Source: Salvator merianae | Lineage: Eukaryota > Chordata > Lepidosauria > Squamata > Teiidae | Direction of reading: 5' to 3' | Length of the DNA stretch: 64,000 nucleotides | NCBI GenBank assembly: GCA_003586115.2 | Contig: QVOM02000021.1 | Coordinates: 8,012,248-8,076,247 of the forward strand | Shown here: in pieces, positions 1-8,960 of the stretch | Layout: every line of letters starts with the position of its first letter | How positions within the stretch are numbered: the stretch's first letter is position 1 | Notes under the pieces: generated by a model | Database searches by the model: none | The model's input: only the letters and a program-made list of their open reading frames with translations | Told to the model about the DNA's origin: nothing | Translations under genes and position numbers: made by a program

Positions 1-82
1 TTACGGACCCAGACATTAATCAGTCTGTAAGGTTCTGGATCATGGTGTCAGAAGGTAAACTACAGTATTTTACCTTGTTCTG

Positions 83-466
83 TGGGCCTGTTCACAGTTC
101 TCACTAGGGAGCATCTGCACACTTCTGATCACTACTAGTTGTGGACCACAAAATTGTGCTCCACAGCTGCGCCTGGAGCAGCTGGATTGTCCTCAGTATG
201 CAGTGTTCACACCTACTTCTGGGTACAAATGCTGTGTGGCATGGCTGTGCAGTTGCATGCTGCATCCCTGGTCGCCATGGCAGTGGCTGGACATTTCCCT
301 GGCTGCTGTCATGGTGTGGTGGTCAGCATTTACACTGCGAGTGCTAGAAGCCTGCTTCATGAACATTTTAGCCCTCGCAGTGCGGAAGGCTGCTGCACCG
401 CCAGGACTGTTCCACCAAGGAATGTTTGCAACCAAACATTCCACAGTGGAAAGGCGAAAAAGCCCT
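83..466 (+). mobile_element. Non-autonomous DNA element, family with GTG(C/T)TCCACAGCT core
   Basis: The left edge reads GGGCCTGTTCACAGT (84-98). The right edge contains GCGAAAAAGCCCTT, whose reverse complement is a similar G-rich, TTT-CGC-containing end. The interior (around 157-250) shares a core beginning GTGCTCCACAGCTG, followed by a TTCTGGGT.CAAATGC block, with the reverse complements of 19000-19250 and 30848-31322. That makes at least three dispersed copies of one family. The imperfect terminal repeats and lack of coding capacity suggest a MITE-like, possibly hAT-type, element. A 120-codon open frame here (139-501) is not convincing as a gene. Confidence 0.42.
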
Positions 467-2079
467 TCATGGAAAGGAATTTCCTAATGATCTCAACTTA
501 ATATACTGCTTCATACCCATGTAATTCTTGGGACTGATTCTATTTGGCCTACTGAACTTGTACATAACGGATCAGAGTTCAGACAGTGAAGTGAAATCAG
601 CCCTCCAATCAACCTATTATTAGACCTTTAGTTATTTTGAAGATTAGTAACCCTTCCTTCCCATCATAGGTGGTCCAATGCTGCAGACTTTATTATTTAT
701 AAGTCCTGCCCTTCAATAACAAGTCACACACACAGTGGATCATATAACCGGCCTCTGTTTTGAGTGTAACAGTCAGATAGTCCAGTGCTATCGCAAAACA
801 AACAAGCTTTTGCTCTGCCAGGGAAATTAGGGCCACGTTCCAACATGGCGTTTAATCAGTTTACAGGCCATCTTCAGTTCCTGCTGGCCCGACATGATCT
901 TGCCTTTCCGTAGTTTTTCTGGACTAAATTGGCAAAATCTGGACTACTTTGCATTCGGATTAAATGAGTTCTCAAGCTGTTCCAGATCGCTAGCCCGCGT
1001 TACTTTGTGATGTGGGAACGTGGAAGGAGACTACTTGGGAGGGACTGTTCTTTTTCGGAGGCATGCAGAGGGAGGGCTTCCCATTTCCTGCCATCTAATG
1101 ATAGACTTTGTGGGTGAGCAGGAATCACAGTAGTTTCTTCTGCCTCACTTATCCCCCCTTTCCCTGCTGCCAGGAGAAAAGAAAGCCGTCGTCCATTTTA
1201 CTTTGCTAAACTGCGGTCCTTTCTCTTCCTTTATTCCCCATTCAACACTACAAGGAAGAAATTAAAGGCTTCCTCCACTTCCATCTGCTGATTAAACCAT
1301 CTGCTGATTAAACTTGTTTGGTGGTGCAGTCCTCTTGCCCCAACAAAGAACCCACTCAGTATCAGTTTTGCTGTCAGCAGCATACAGCTACATAGTGGGG
1401 CACATGCCACTGTGGATGTCTCAGGGGGAGGTGAGGCAGAGTCCGTTGCTGGCCATTAACTACACTATCATGATAATAGAGCCCCTCCCCATGTTCTCCC
1501 GTCACGTTTCCCCCTCTTTACCTCTCCCCGCTTTTGTGCTACTCTTAAATTGCGCAATTGCGCAAAAGTGCAATTGCAATGGTGCAGAAATCGCCTTCTG
1601 CCCTTTAAAAAGCTTTATTGTGCACTCCATGTGGTATTAAAGTTCTGCTTGTGTAGATACAGGCTGGAGGGGGAGAAGGAGCAAATGGTGAATGACTAGT
1701 AACACTGCCAAGTGAATCCATGTTCTGAGGCAGCAGCAGGGACATATGGAGGGTGGAGCTTGACTTGCTTGCCTCTGTGACGTCAAGATTTGAACATTGG
1801 GACTGCAGCCAATCACTGACTGCACATGGAAGGGAATCTGGTGAGGGGTGGAGGCAGAAAAGGTATGGTTTCCCTGTGCCAAGCACAGGAAACATCAGTG
1901 TGAGAACAAGGAAGTCCGAATTGAGGCCATGTTAAAATGCAAATGTGGGAACAATCAGAAGATGAATTCAGTCCACGTACACTTCCGTTACAGATTAAAT
2001 TTATGGTGTCAGAGCACGCCCTAGGTGTAACGTGGTAAATCCTGATTGGACTTCTAATCATCTGAGTGTGATTTTATGA

Positions 2080-2228
2080 TCTGTTGAATCAGTTTCATAC
2101 TGTTTGGTTTTTGTATTGCTTTATTATGGATTGCAATATTTTGATTGCTGTAGACTGCTTTGGGAAATGTGGATGCATTAGAAGAGTAGGTTATAAATAT
2201 CCACATGAATGAATACATGAATAAATAA
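2080..2228 (+). repeat. LINE 3' tail remnant (L2/CR1-type)
   Basis: The sequence runs through a 'GTAGACTGCTTTGGGAAA' block, then 'AGAAGAGTAGGTTATAAATATC', and ends in an AATGAATACATGAATAAATAA array. This layout, a short GC stem region, then TATAAAT, then reiterated AATAAA-like units, is the usual 3' end of L2/CR1-like LINEs and of SINEs that share that tail. No coding part is attached. Confidence 0.4.
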
Positions 2229-3445
2229 GAACCAGCTGGGTGAGTATTTGAGTTGCCTGAGCCGCAGAGCAGACAAGTGACATAACTGAGGCGGTACTAA
2301 CACTTGCAGCTCATAATATTGCAGATGGGGCACTCTGCATAAAATCCTGTGTTGCTGAATATTGAAGGCATTTTCTTGGAAACTGCTATTGATTCAATCC
2401 ATGTTGCAACATTATTATGCATTTTTTGCTTGAATAATTTGAAGAGCTTCTCCCAGTTCACTACGGGCTTCCTCAGTGCTTTTAGTAAACCTTCAGAGCT
2501 CAAGAGCAAAGAAGTAATCAGGAACGTAAAGCTCAAGTATTAACACCATAGCAGAAATTCTGACATTAGGCAGAAATGATAAAGTGCTGTGTTCATCGAC
2601 ATGTTCTGAGTAATAAGTATGTATGCTCCAGATAATATTCTTCACAGTACCACTCCAAACATACATGCAGTCTATAAGCGACTTAATTCATACCTGTCTA
2701 GCTGTCTATGACCAGTTAGTTAGACACAAGGATAGCTTCCCTACATTGAAAAATAGAGTGGGTTCCCCTGAAACTTTCTAGAAACCAAGTAAAATAAATT
2801 ATAGACAACATATTGAGCCATTCCCAACAATTATTGAAACACACTATGAAACACACTTCTTCTAGAATATATGTATGCAGAAAATCCTTAGGTGCTTGGA
2901 TATAAATCATACCCAAATCTCTGAAACCTATATTTAAGAAAATATTAATATTTTTCATCAAGATTGACTTCTATTGTGGCCGTGCCAGACCACATAGTAT
3001 TGAAAATCTGGAAGAATCAGAGAGGAAGAATCATATTTTGAAGTTAACACCACCTAAACAGGACATTGGTATTTCTCAAGTTCTCCACAACGACATATGC
3101 TTTAATATACAGTAATGTGAAACATAATCTGATGAATCAGTATCCAAATGAGAACAGGAGGGAAGAAACACCAAGGTAAATGTTTTAAGACTGCAGAAAG
3201 TATTCTTGTGGGGAAATATCCTAGAAAGTATTTATCAAGCACAAAGACCTGTAACCATGCACGGTACAGTATTTCATATCATAGCAGACAAAATGCATAT
3301 GCTACATATGTCTCCTCTCTCAACCATGGAGATTTTCTCTCAATACAGGGAAAAAAGCAATATTGAAATCTATTCACAAATTGGAGGGGAGGGGAGGAAA
3401 AATACATCAATTTTTCCTAGCTCTTCCTTTTCTAGTAACAAACTA

Positions 3446-3578
3446 GGCTGCACCCAGACGTCACTTATTCCACTATATTTGGATATTCTGGAATAAAGCA
3501 TGGATATTCCAGAATATCCATGCTTTATTCCAGATATCCAAATATAGTGGAATAAGTAAGTGATGTCTGGATGCAGCC
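3446..3578. mobile_element. Foldback (palindromic) MITE, copy 1
   Basis: The two halves are near-perfect inverted repeats of about 60 bp. The left arm starts GGCTGCACCCAGACGTCACT and runs through TTCCACTATATTTGGATAT. The right arm returns ATATCCAAATATAGTGGAAT and ends GTGATGTCTGGATGCAGCC. There is almost no loop; the centre is GGATATTCCAGAATATCC. A TA dinucleotide flanks each end, which would fit a Tc1/mariner-type target duplication. A second copy lies at 59297-59435. No protein is encoded, so mobilisation would need a transposase in trans. Confidence 0.75.
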
Positions 3579-4753
3579 CTAAAAAACAGAATGCTTAGTA
3601 CTGTATATCAAGTATATCAGTCTTAAGAGTATTAGTATACCTGAAGATGTAAACCTGTTTTGCAGAAGAAGAGAATGCTGTACCAAAAAGAAGCAGAAAC
3701 TTTTTCAGAGCTCTCAGAAACTCAGAGTGGAAGAGTGTCACTTTAGAGATGGTTAAATATGCCTGCATTGAAGAGCAGCTGGTACATCCTATTTGGATCC
3801 AACAGTTATTTTCCACCTAGCTTCATCTTCTTCCAATGGTCTCTGTCTCATTCAACCACCTGTTCTCTTATTGTTCATGCCTCGCTGATTCTATTGTAAC
3901 TCCTCATTCAGATTTCCAAGTCAAAGGAACCATCTTCCTTTCTGCTGCTTATCTTGTAATATTAGACCAAGAAAAACAGGTATGCTGTATATAGGCAGAT
4001 CACACAGTAGTATGGCAAGAAATAATCCAGTGTTGTTATTTCTGAATTGTTTCAGTCTCAGAAAGTATGCATATTAATTGCTGTTAATCAGTGGTGAAGC
4101 AGGCCATACTGTAGCCCTGTCTAAACAAAGACCAGAGATCTAAGCTGAGACATGTGAGTTTTCTTTTACTTATATTGTGTGCCCTAATGTCACATGATAC
4201 ATTGACAGTGTACTTGATGCATCTCTGGAGAAGATGGAATGGGGTGAAATACTTCTTGAAATGATAAAAGCTAAGGCTGGCCAAGAGTGTTAAAATCAAC
4301 AGCTGTTGTGGCAGGGAAACATGCCCTGATGTATTACAAAACTAACTGTGGCTTCCCTGCAGAAGAACATCTATGCTCATCACCATATTATTTTTACCTG
4401 CTGCTTCTACCCTGGTCACTAATGGAGGAAATCCACCTGGACTTCATCATGGTGACCAGTGAAACCTCCCTGTGAAGGGGCTTCATGCGGCAGCAGGCTT
4501 AGCAAACACAGTACATCTCCTCCAAATAGGTTTAACAAACGGGATAAGTATTCTAGTAACTTTAAGGGATATCCATGAGTGGAAACACTTGTTTTTCAAC
4601 AGCTTAAGGTAGGTTCTAATATCTTGGAAGATGACCTGGAAGCATTTTTATGGAGTTTGCTTTTGCCTTCAATGTGTCAAACTGTACATAGTTGATATTG
4701 CAAGTAGCTACATAGTTTAGTTTAATTATTTTGTAAAAATGTAGTATTAAAAA

Positions 4754-5030
4754 CAGTGGCATAGCTAAATTTTTTGCCACCCGGGGCCATGCGGCAGCAG
4801 AGGAGCGTGAACGAGGGCACCCTGCCCTGCCCTGCAGCCTCCTACCCCCACCGCCACCCCAACGACTGCCAGGTGGGTGAACGGGCACGGTGTAGCGCGC
4901 CACCGTGCCACACTCTCCTTCGCGCTGGCTCTCTGGTGCGCCGGGTGGGCAGAGAAGGACCTGGCCGCACCTGCCGCCCTGGACAACATGCCGCTTGGGA
5001 CGGCCCGCCCCCTTGCTTCCTACGCTACTG
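4754..5030. mobile_element. hAT-type non-autonomous DNA transposon with perfect TSD
   Basis: The element begins CAGTGGCATAGCTA and ends TTCCTACGCTACTG, whose reverse complement is CAGTAGCGTAGGAA, giving a hAT-like terminal inverted repeat of about 12 bp. It is flanked on both sides by the identical 8-mer ATTAAAAA (4746-4753 and 5031-5038), the length expected for hAT transposition. The interior is strongly GC- and CpG-rich compared with its AT-rich surroundings. That contrast and the unmutated target duplication suggest a fairly recent insertion. Open frames inside it (for example 4774-5031) are by-products of GC richness. Confidence 0.87.
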
Positions 5031-5610
5031 ATTAAAAAGTAGATAGCACACATTGTTGCATTATTTGATCACTGAAGAAGCTTGTGAAGCTGAAATGTAC
5101 TTCTGGAGGGATATGGGTTTACTCAGTTTGACTGTACCTTTCCATGTGGAGAAATAGTGGTTTGTCCATCCATCCTCATTCAGAAACTATATCATTCCAG
5201 GATTGAGGTGGCTTGGGTATTTTCTCCATCTTCCATTCTAATATTGAGCTACCTGATCTGGTTTCATCTTTCTATGATGAAAAATAATGACTGGTTCACC
5301 CATCTCAATCTAGAAACAATATTAATTCAACTTCGTGGACTTGTGACGGTTTTGTTTGCACTACAGAATATGGACTGTACTACATTTGGTTTCTTTGTAT
5401 AGCAATGTGCATTTTGCTTTGTAGATGATTTCATACTTTTAGTTATATTCAGATCAGGATTATTTTTGTCTTGTAGTTTTATTCATGTATATACAAAATG
5501 CATAATTTTTTTTAAAAAGTCTAAGTACTGATTTTTAGAAGACTTTAGTTTTGACCTGTTGCTGTTCGTCTTAAATAAACCAGAGGTCAAATGGCCCCTT
5601 GATAGGGGAT

Positions 5611-5905
5611 GAAGAGCTACCTTACCTGAGCAGAATAGAGGAGAAAGAGCAAGCGGGGAAAATCCTCCATCAGCTTCCAACGGTGTCCCCTCCATCCTTC
5701 CCTCTCTCCCTCCCACTCCCTCCACTGTCACCAGAAGAGCCACCTTGCCTGCGCAGAGTGGAGGAGAATGAGCAAGCAGGGAAGATCCTCTACCAGCTTC
5801 CAGTAGTGGTCCCTCCCTCCTTCCCTCCACTGTCACTGGAGGAGCCAGCTTGCCTGAGCAGAGTGGAGGACAAAGTGCAAGAAGGGAAGATCCTCAATCA
5901 GTAAT
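5611..5905 (+). repeat. Three-unit tandem repeat, open in one frame
   Basis: Three related units start near 5611, 5734 and 5839, giving spacings of 123 and 105 bp, both divisible by three. Each contains a GAGCC(A/T)(C/G)CTTGCCTG..CAGAGTGGAGGA block, then a G(A/G)AAGATCCTC..CAGCTTCCA block, then a C/T-rich CCTCCCTCCTTCCCTCC stretch. Read from an ATG at 5599 the frame stays open to 5904 (101 codons), with repeated motifs like EEPACLSRVE and AGKIL.QLP. I know no protein of this kind. It may be a minisatellite from a transposon UTR or an untested small coding exon. Confidence 0.5.
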
Positions 5906-5944
5906 CAGCAGTGGCCTGACCACATGTACAGTGAATGTGTTTTT

Positions 5945-6035
5945 TATGTGTGGCAGCCGTAGTCTATTATGAAGACTACTCTAGGGCCTCAGGGTGAAGA
6001 GTGGTTTACAAATGCAAGTAATAAATAAATAAATA
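5945..6035 (+). repeat. LINE 3' tail remnant (L2/CR1-type)
   Basis: A short block, 'GGGCCTCAGGGTGAAGAG' followed by 'TGGTTTACAAATGCAAG', is capped by a TAATAAATAAATAAATA array. This is the same tail architecture as at 15540-15615 and 22450-22560, consistent with the 3' end of an L2/CR1-like LINE or a SINE that borrows it. Confidence 0.4.
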
Positions 6036-6261
6036 TCAAACACAGAGATTGCTCCTCTGTCTTCACATATCCCAGGACTTGGTGCCTGATTTAGTAAATC
6101 CAAAAGATGCTCCCCCTTGGTAATAAAAATATATTTTTTTTAAATTCAACTCACTGCTTTTCTATGGCATTCCAAAATCTTTTTGCTACTTGCTTACTTT
6201 GTTTTTATAATAAAGCAGATGTTGGATGATGTTATCTCCTAAGGGTTGCAGTTGGAAAAAT

Positions 6262-6356
6262 GTAGCCCTTCAGCTGCTACTACAACTCCCATCATTCCTT
6301 GCCACCGGCCAGCTTTACAGAGGGTCATGGGAGTTAAAGTTCAGCAACAATTAGGA
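6262..6356. mobile_element. Foldback MITE with ACTACAACTCCCAT arms
   Basis: The left arm contains TGCTACTACAACTCCCATCAT and the right arm GTCATGGGAGTTAAAGTTCAGCA, which are inverted copies of one another around a short GC-rich centre. The motif 'actacaactcccatcat ... atgggagttgtagttcagcaa' is a familiar foldback element of reptile genomes. It is short and non-coding. Confidence 0.5.
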
Positions 6357-7793
6357 TGTCACGCATAGCTGAAGCAAAGTTCTGACTTCCGTGGAAATTT
6401 AACATGCCTTTTTTTTAAAAAAAAAAATGCCATTCTTATTTGACTATTTATAAAAATACACAACATACTAATACTGTAATATTACAGATAGTTATTTGAA
6501 TTGTTTTTTCCACATCAAAACAGTTTGCATCCATGGATTTTATCTCGTTTATTGTGCAATAATGTAAAATTGGTTAAGAATATTGAAACAAAGTTTAAAT
6601 AAGAAACACAGAAAAATTTAATTATAAGCAGCATAAGGAAGTGTGAAATTTAAATGTTTTTTTTCTCTGAGCATCCTAGAAGCATAATACTCTCTTCAGA
6701 ACAAAAGCAGGATAGAAATGCCCCAGATAAACAAAGGTAAAGGTGCTAACTAGATGTAATTTGATATTGACGCACGTTTGCATGATCTACGTAACCCAAA
6801 GATGGATTTTTGAGTTAGATAATACCCAAAGAAAACTGTTTGCAACTTTTCTGACGAGTTGTTCCTCAGACTCTGAAAGTGGACTGAACCTGGATTAAAA
6901 TTTAGAAGTGAATTCTTTTTTCTTTTTCATTTGTCAGCTAAACTGATACACGTTTGTTCATATACGCTACATTGTTCACTACTTTATCACGACCATCCCC
7001 GTCGCCTTCCAAATTCCGCAAGCGACTCGGGCTGCTGTTCTTTTTGAGGCGAGGAGGACCAGACAGATAGGTTTCAACTTCAGATGCGAAGGAGTCCATT
7101 GCCTGCGTGGCTTGAAAGAGGAGCGGAGTTTGCGGGCGGAACGAGGGAAAGTGATGGTGCCGGCAGTTAGGAGAGAGAAAGCAGAGAAAGAGGGCGATCC
7201 GGTCGGGCCAGAGATGCGAGACGGCGGGTGCCAAAGGCTCCCAGCCTCCATCTCTTTCTTTGTCGGTCTCTCTCCCTACGGGCTGGCGCCGTAGAGCGCA
7301 GAGGGCGGCTAGAAGAAAGGCCGGGGCCGGGCGGGTTCGGGGACAGGAAGGCGAGAGATGAGGCAGACAGAGGCGGAGCAGCCGGAACGCGGCGCGGCCG
7401 CCTCTTCATCGTCGTCGTCGCTGCCAGCGCCGCCGCCGAGCGAGGCTTGTAAACAGATCTGGGGCCTCCACGTGACCGCCTGAAGTACCTGTGCGAAGCA
7501 GCACTGGATTGACTCGTTCTGGTATTGTTGTACCCGGCGGGCAAGGCAAGCTGGTTGCGAGAGCGGGAGAAAGAAGTAGTGCTGCCGCTGCCGCCGGGCT
7601 CTCTCGACAACAAAGCAGGCTGAGGGAGCGCGCGCGCCTAGAGCGCTGAAGAGAGGGGTGGCCGCAGAAGGGACGACGACGACGGACCGGGCCGCTGCAT
7701 CCCCCGCCGGGCCGCGCCAATAGCGCATCGTCCCTCTCGTCCGCTCTGCTGCGGCTGCCTCCTCTTGCTCCCGACGAGTGGCCAGCCGGTAAA

Positions 7794-7814
7794 ATGGCTG
7801 AGGCTGGCCCGTGA
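7794..7814 (+). other. Upstream mini-ORF (6 codons plus stop) in probable JMY 5' UTR
   Basis: An ATG in strong initiation context (AAAATGG: A at -3, G at +4) opens the peptide MAEAGP and is closed by TGA at 7812-7814. It lies 132 bp upstream of the JMY start codon. If transcription starts upstream of 7794, scanning ribosomes would meet it first, and reinitiation or leaky scanning would be needed to reach the main start. The main start has a weaker context, with G at -3 and A at +4. Whether it is in the mRNA is inferred, not seen. Confidence 0.4.
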
Positions 7815-7925
7815 CAGAGTGGAGTAGGAGGAAGGCTCTCTTCACACGCCAGCCTTGCGGCAGCGCGGCACTAAGAGGGGCCGAGGAGGAGGAGGCCGCT
7901 GAACGAGCGGCCGCGGTCCATCGCC

Positions 7926-8960
7926 ATGAGTACCTTCGCCCTGGAGGAGACCTTGGAGGCGGACTGGGTGGCCGTGAGGCCTCACGCCTTCCACGAGAGG
8001 GAGAAGCACAAGTTCGTCTTCATCGTGGCGTGGAATGAGATCGAGGGCAAGTTCGCCATCACCTGCCACAACCGGACGGCGCAACGGCAGCGCAGCGGCT
8101 CTCGGGAGCTCCGCCGAAGCGGCGCCGGCAGCAGCAGCAGCAGTCCCGGGGGAGGCGAACAGAGAGCCGCCTCGGCTGCAGCGACTCCCTCCGTCGCCAA
8201 GGTGGCCGCCGGGAGCCCCACGTCTCGCCGGAGCAGCCCGGCCTGGACTGCCACCGAGCCCGGGCAAAGCAGGAGCTCCCCGGCTTCGCCTGCCCGGGCC
8301 GAGCCGGGAGCCAAGAGCCCCAGCAGCCGGGCGTCTGAGGCATCTTTGCCACCGAGGAGTCCCGTCAGAGGAAGACTCGGCCACCAGGCCCGGAGGCCTC
8401 AGCCTGCCCCGAAGGCGCCCCTCAGCCCCGTGGCCTGTGCGGCCGACGACATCGAGGTGCTGGAGCTGGGCAAGGACGAGCCTGCGGGAGCGGGTGGCGC
8501 CGCTTTCCTCTTGCCGTCCCCCCTGGCTGGGCCGCAGGCCATCGAGCCTCCCACCGTGGCCTCCTTAGAATCGGAGCCGTTGTCTCTGCCGCCGCCGTCC
8601 GGGGAGGAGTGCAGCTGGGCCGGCCTCTTCTCCTTCCAGGACCTGCGGGCCGTGCACCAGCAGCTCTGCTCCGTCAACTCTGAGTTGGAGCCCTGCTTGC
8701 CTGTCCTGCCCGAGGAGCCTTCGGGGATGTGGACGGTGCTGTTTGGCGCTCCAGAGCTCTCCGAGCAGGAGATGGATGCCCTCTGTTACCAGCTGCAGGT
8801 TTACCTGGGCCACTGTCTGGACACTTGCGGATGGAAGATCCTCTCTCAGGTGCTTTTCACCGAAACGGACGATCCGGAGGAGTATTATGAAAGTCTCAGC
8901 GAGCTGAGGCAGAAAGGCTACGAGGAGGTCTTGCAGCGAGCCCGAAAGCGCATCCAGGAG
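7926..8960 (+). CDS. JMY: JMY coding exon 1 (residues 1-345)
   Basis: The start is the ATG at 7926, which begins MSTFALEETLEADWVAVRPH, the characteristic JMY N-terminus, followed by HKFVFIVAWNEIEGKFAITC, the WHAMM/JMY N-terminal signature. Residues about 60-215 are Ser/Ala/Pro/Arg-rich and poorly constrained. From about residue 228 (CSWAGLFSFQDLRAVHQQL) the conserved helical domain resumes and runs to VLQRARKRIQE at the donor CAG-GAG|GTGAGG. The exon is CpG-rich throughout. Without splicing the frame would stay open to a TGA at 9177-9179. No nearer in-frame ATG upstream is better supported. Confidence 0.96.

Larger units (their letters stand above)
1..6937. other. 5' flanking region of JMY, no gene seen
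   Basis: This is AT-rich DNA upstream of the JMY CpG island. All open frames are short, lack homology I can recognise, and mostly fall inside repeats. The stretch contains several mobile-element remnants that are listed separately (83-466, 2080-2228, 3446-3578, 4754-5030, 5945-6035, 6262-6356) and a tandem repeat at 5611-5905. Between them, roughly 500-2080, 2230-3440, 3580-4750, 5035-5600 and 6360-6900, I see only unassigned sequence. A distant exon of a neighbouring gene cannot be excluded by eye. Confidence 0.6.
6938..8960 (+). promoter_or_regulatory. JMY: CpG island covering JMY promoter, 5' UTR and exon 1
   Basis: From about 6,990 the base composition changes sharply from AT-rich to GC- and CpG-rich, and this holds to the end of coding exon 1 at 8960, with CGTCGTCGTCG and GCGGCGC clusters around 7400-7450 and 7660-7700. 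The change coincides with the JMY start codon, so this is very likely the promoter CpG island. No TATA box is obvious upstream, as is usual for CpG-island promoters with dispersed initiation. The transcription start cannot be placed by eye. Confidence 0.72.

Noticed and set aside
139..501. 120-codon open frame near the window start
   Set aside because: It overlaps a repeated element with diverged copies at 19 kb and 31 kb and its product has no recognisable features.
1550..1565. Perfect 16-bp palindrome TTGCGCAATTGCGCAA
   Set aside because: It is short, single and has no repeated partner in the window; I see no function.
7167..8384. Long antisense open frames in the CpG island and exon 1 (178 and 180 codons)
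   Set aside because: High G+C content suppresses stop codons, so long shadow frames are expected opposite exon 1. None has a recognisable motif.
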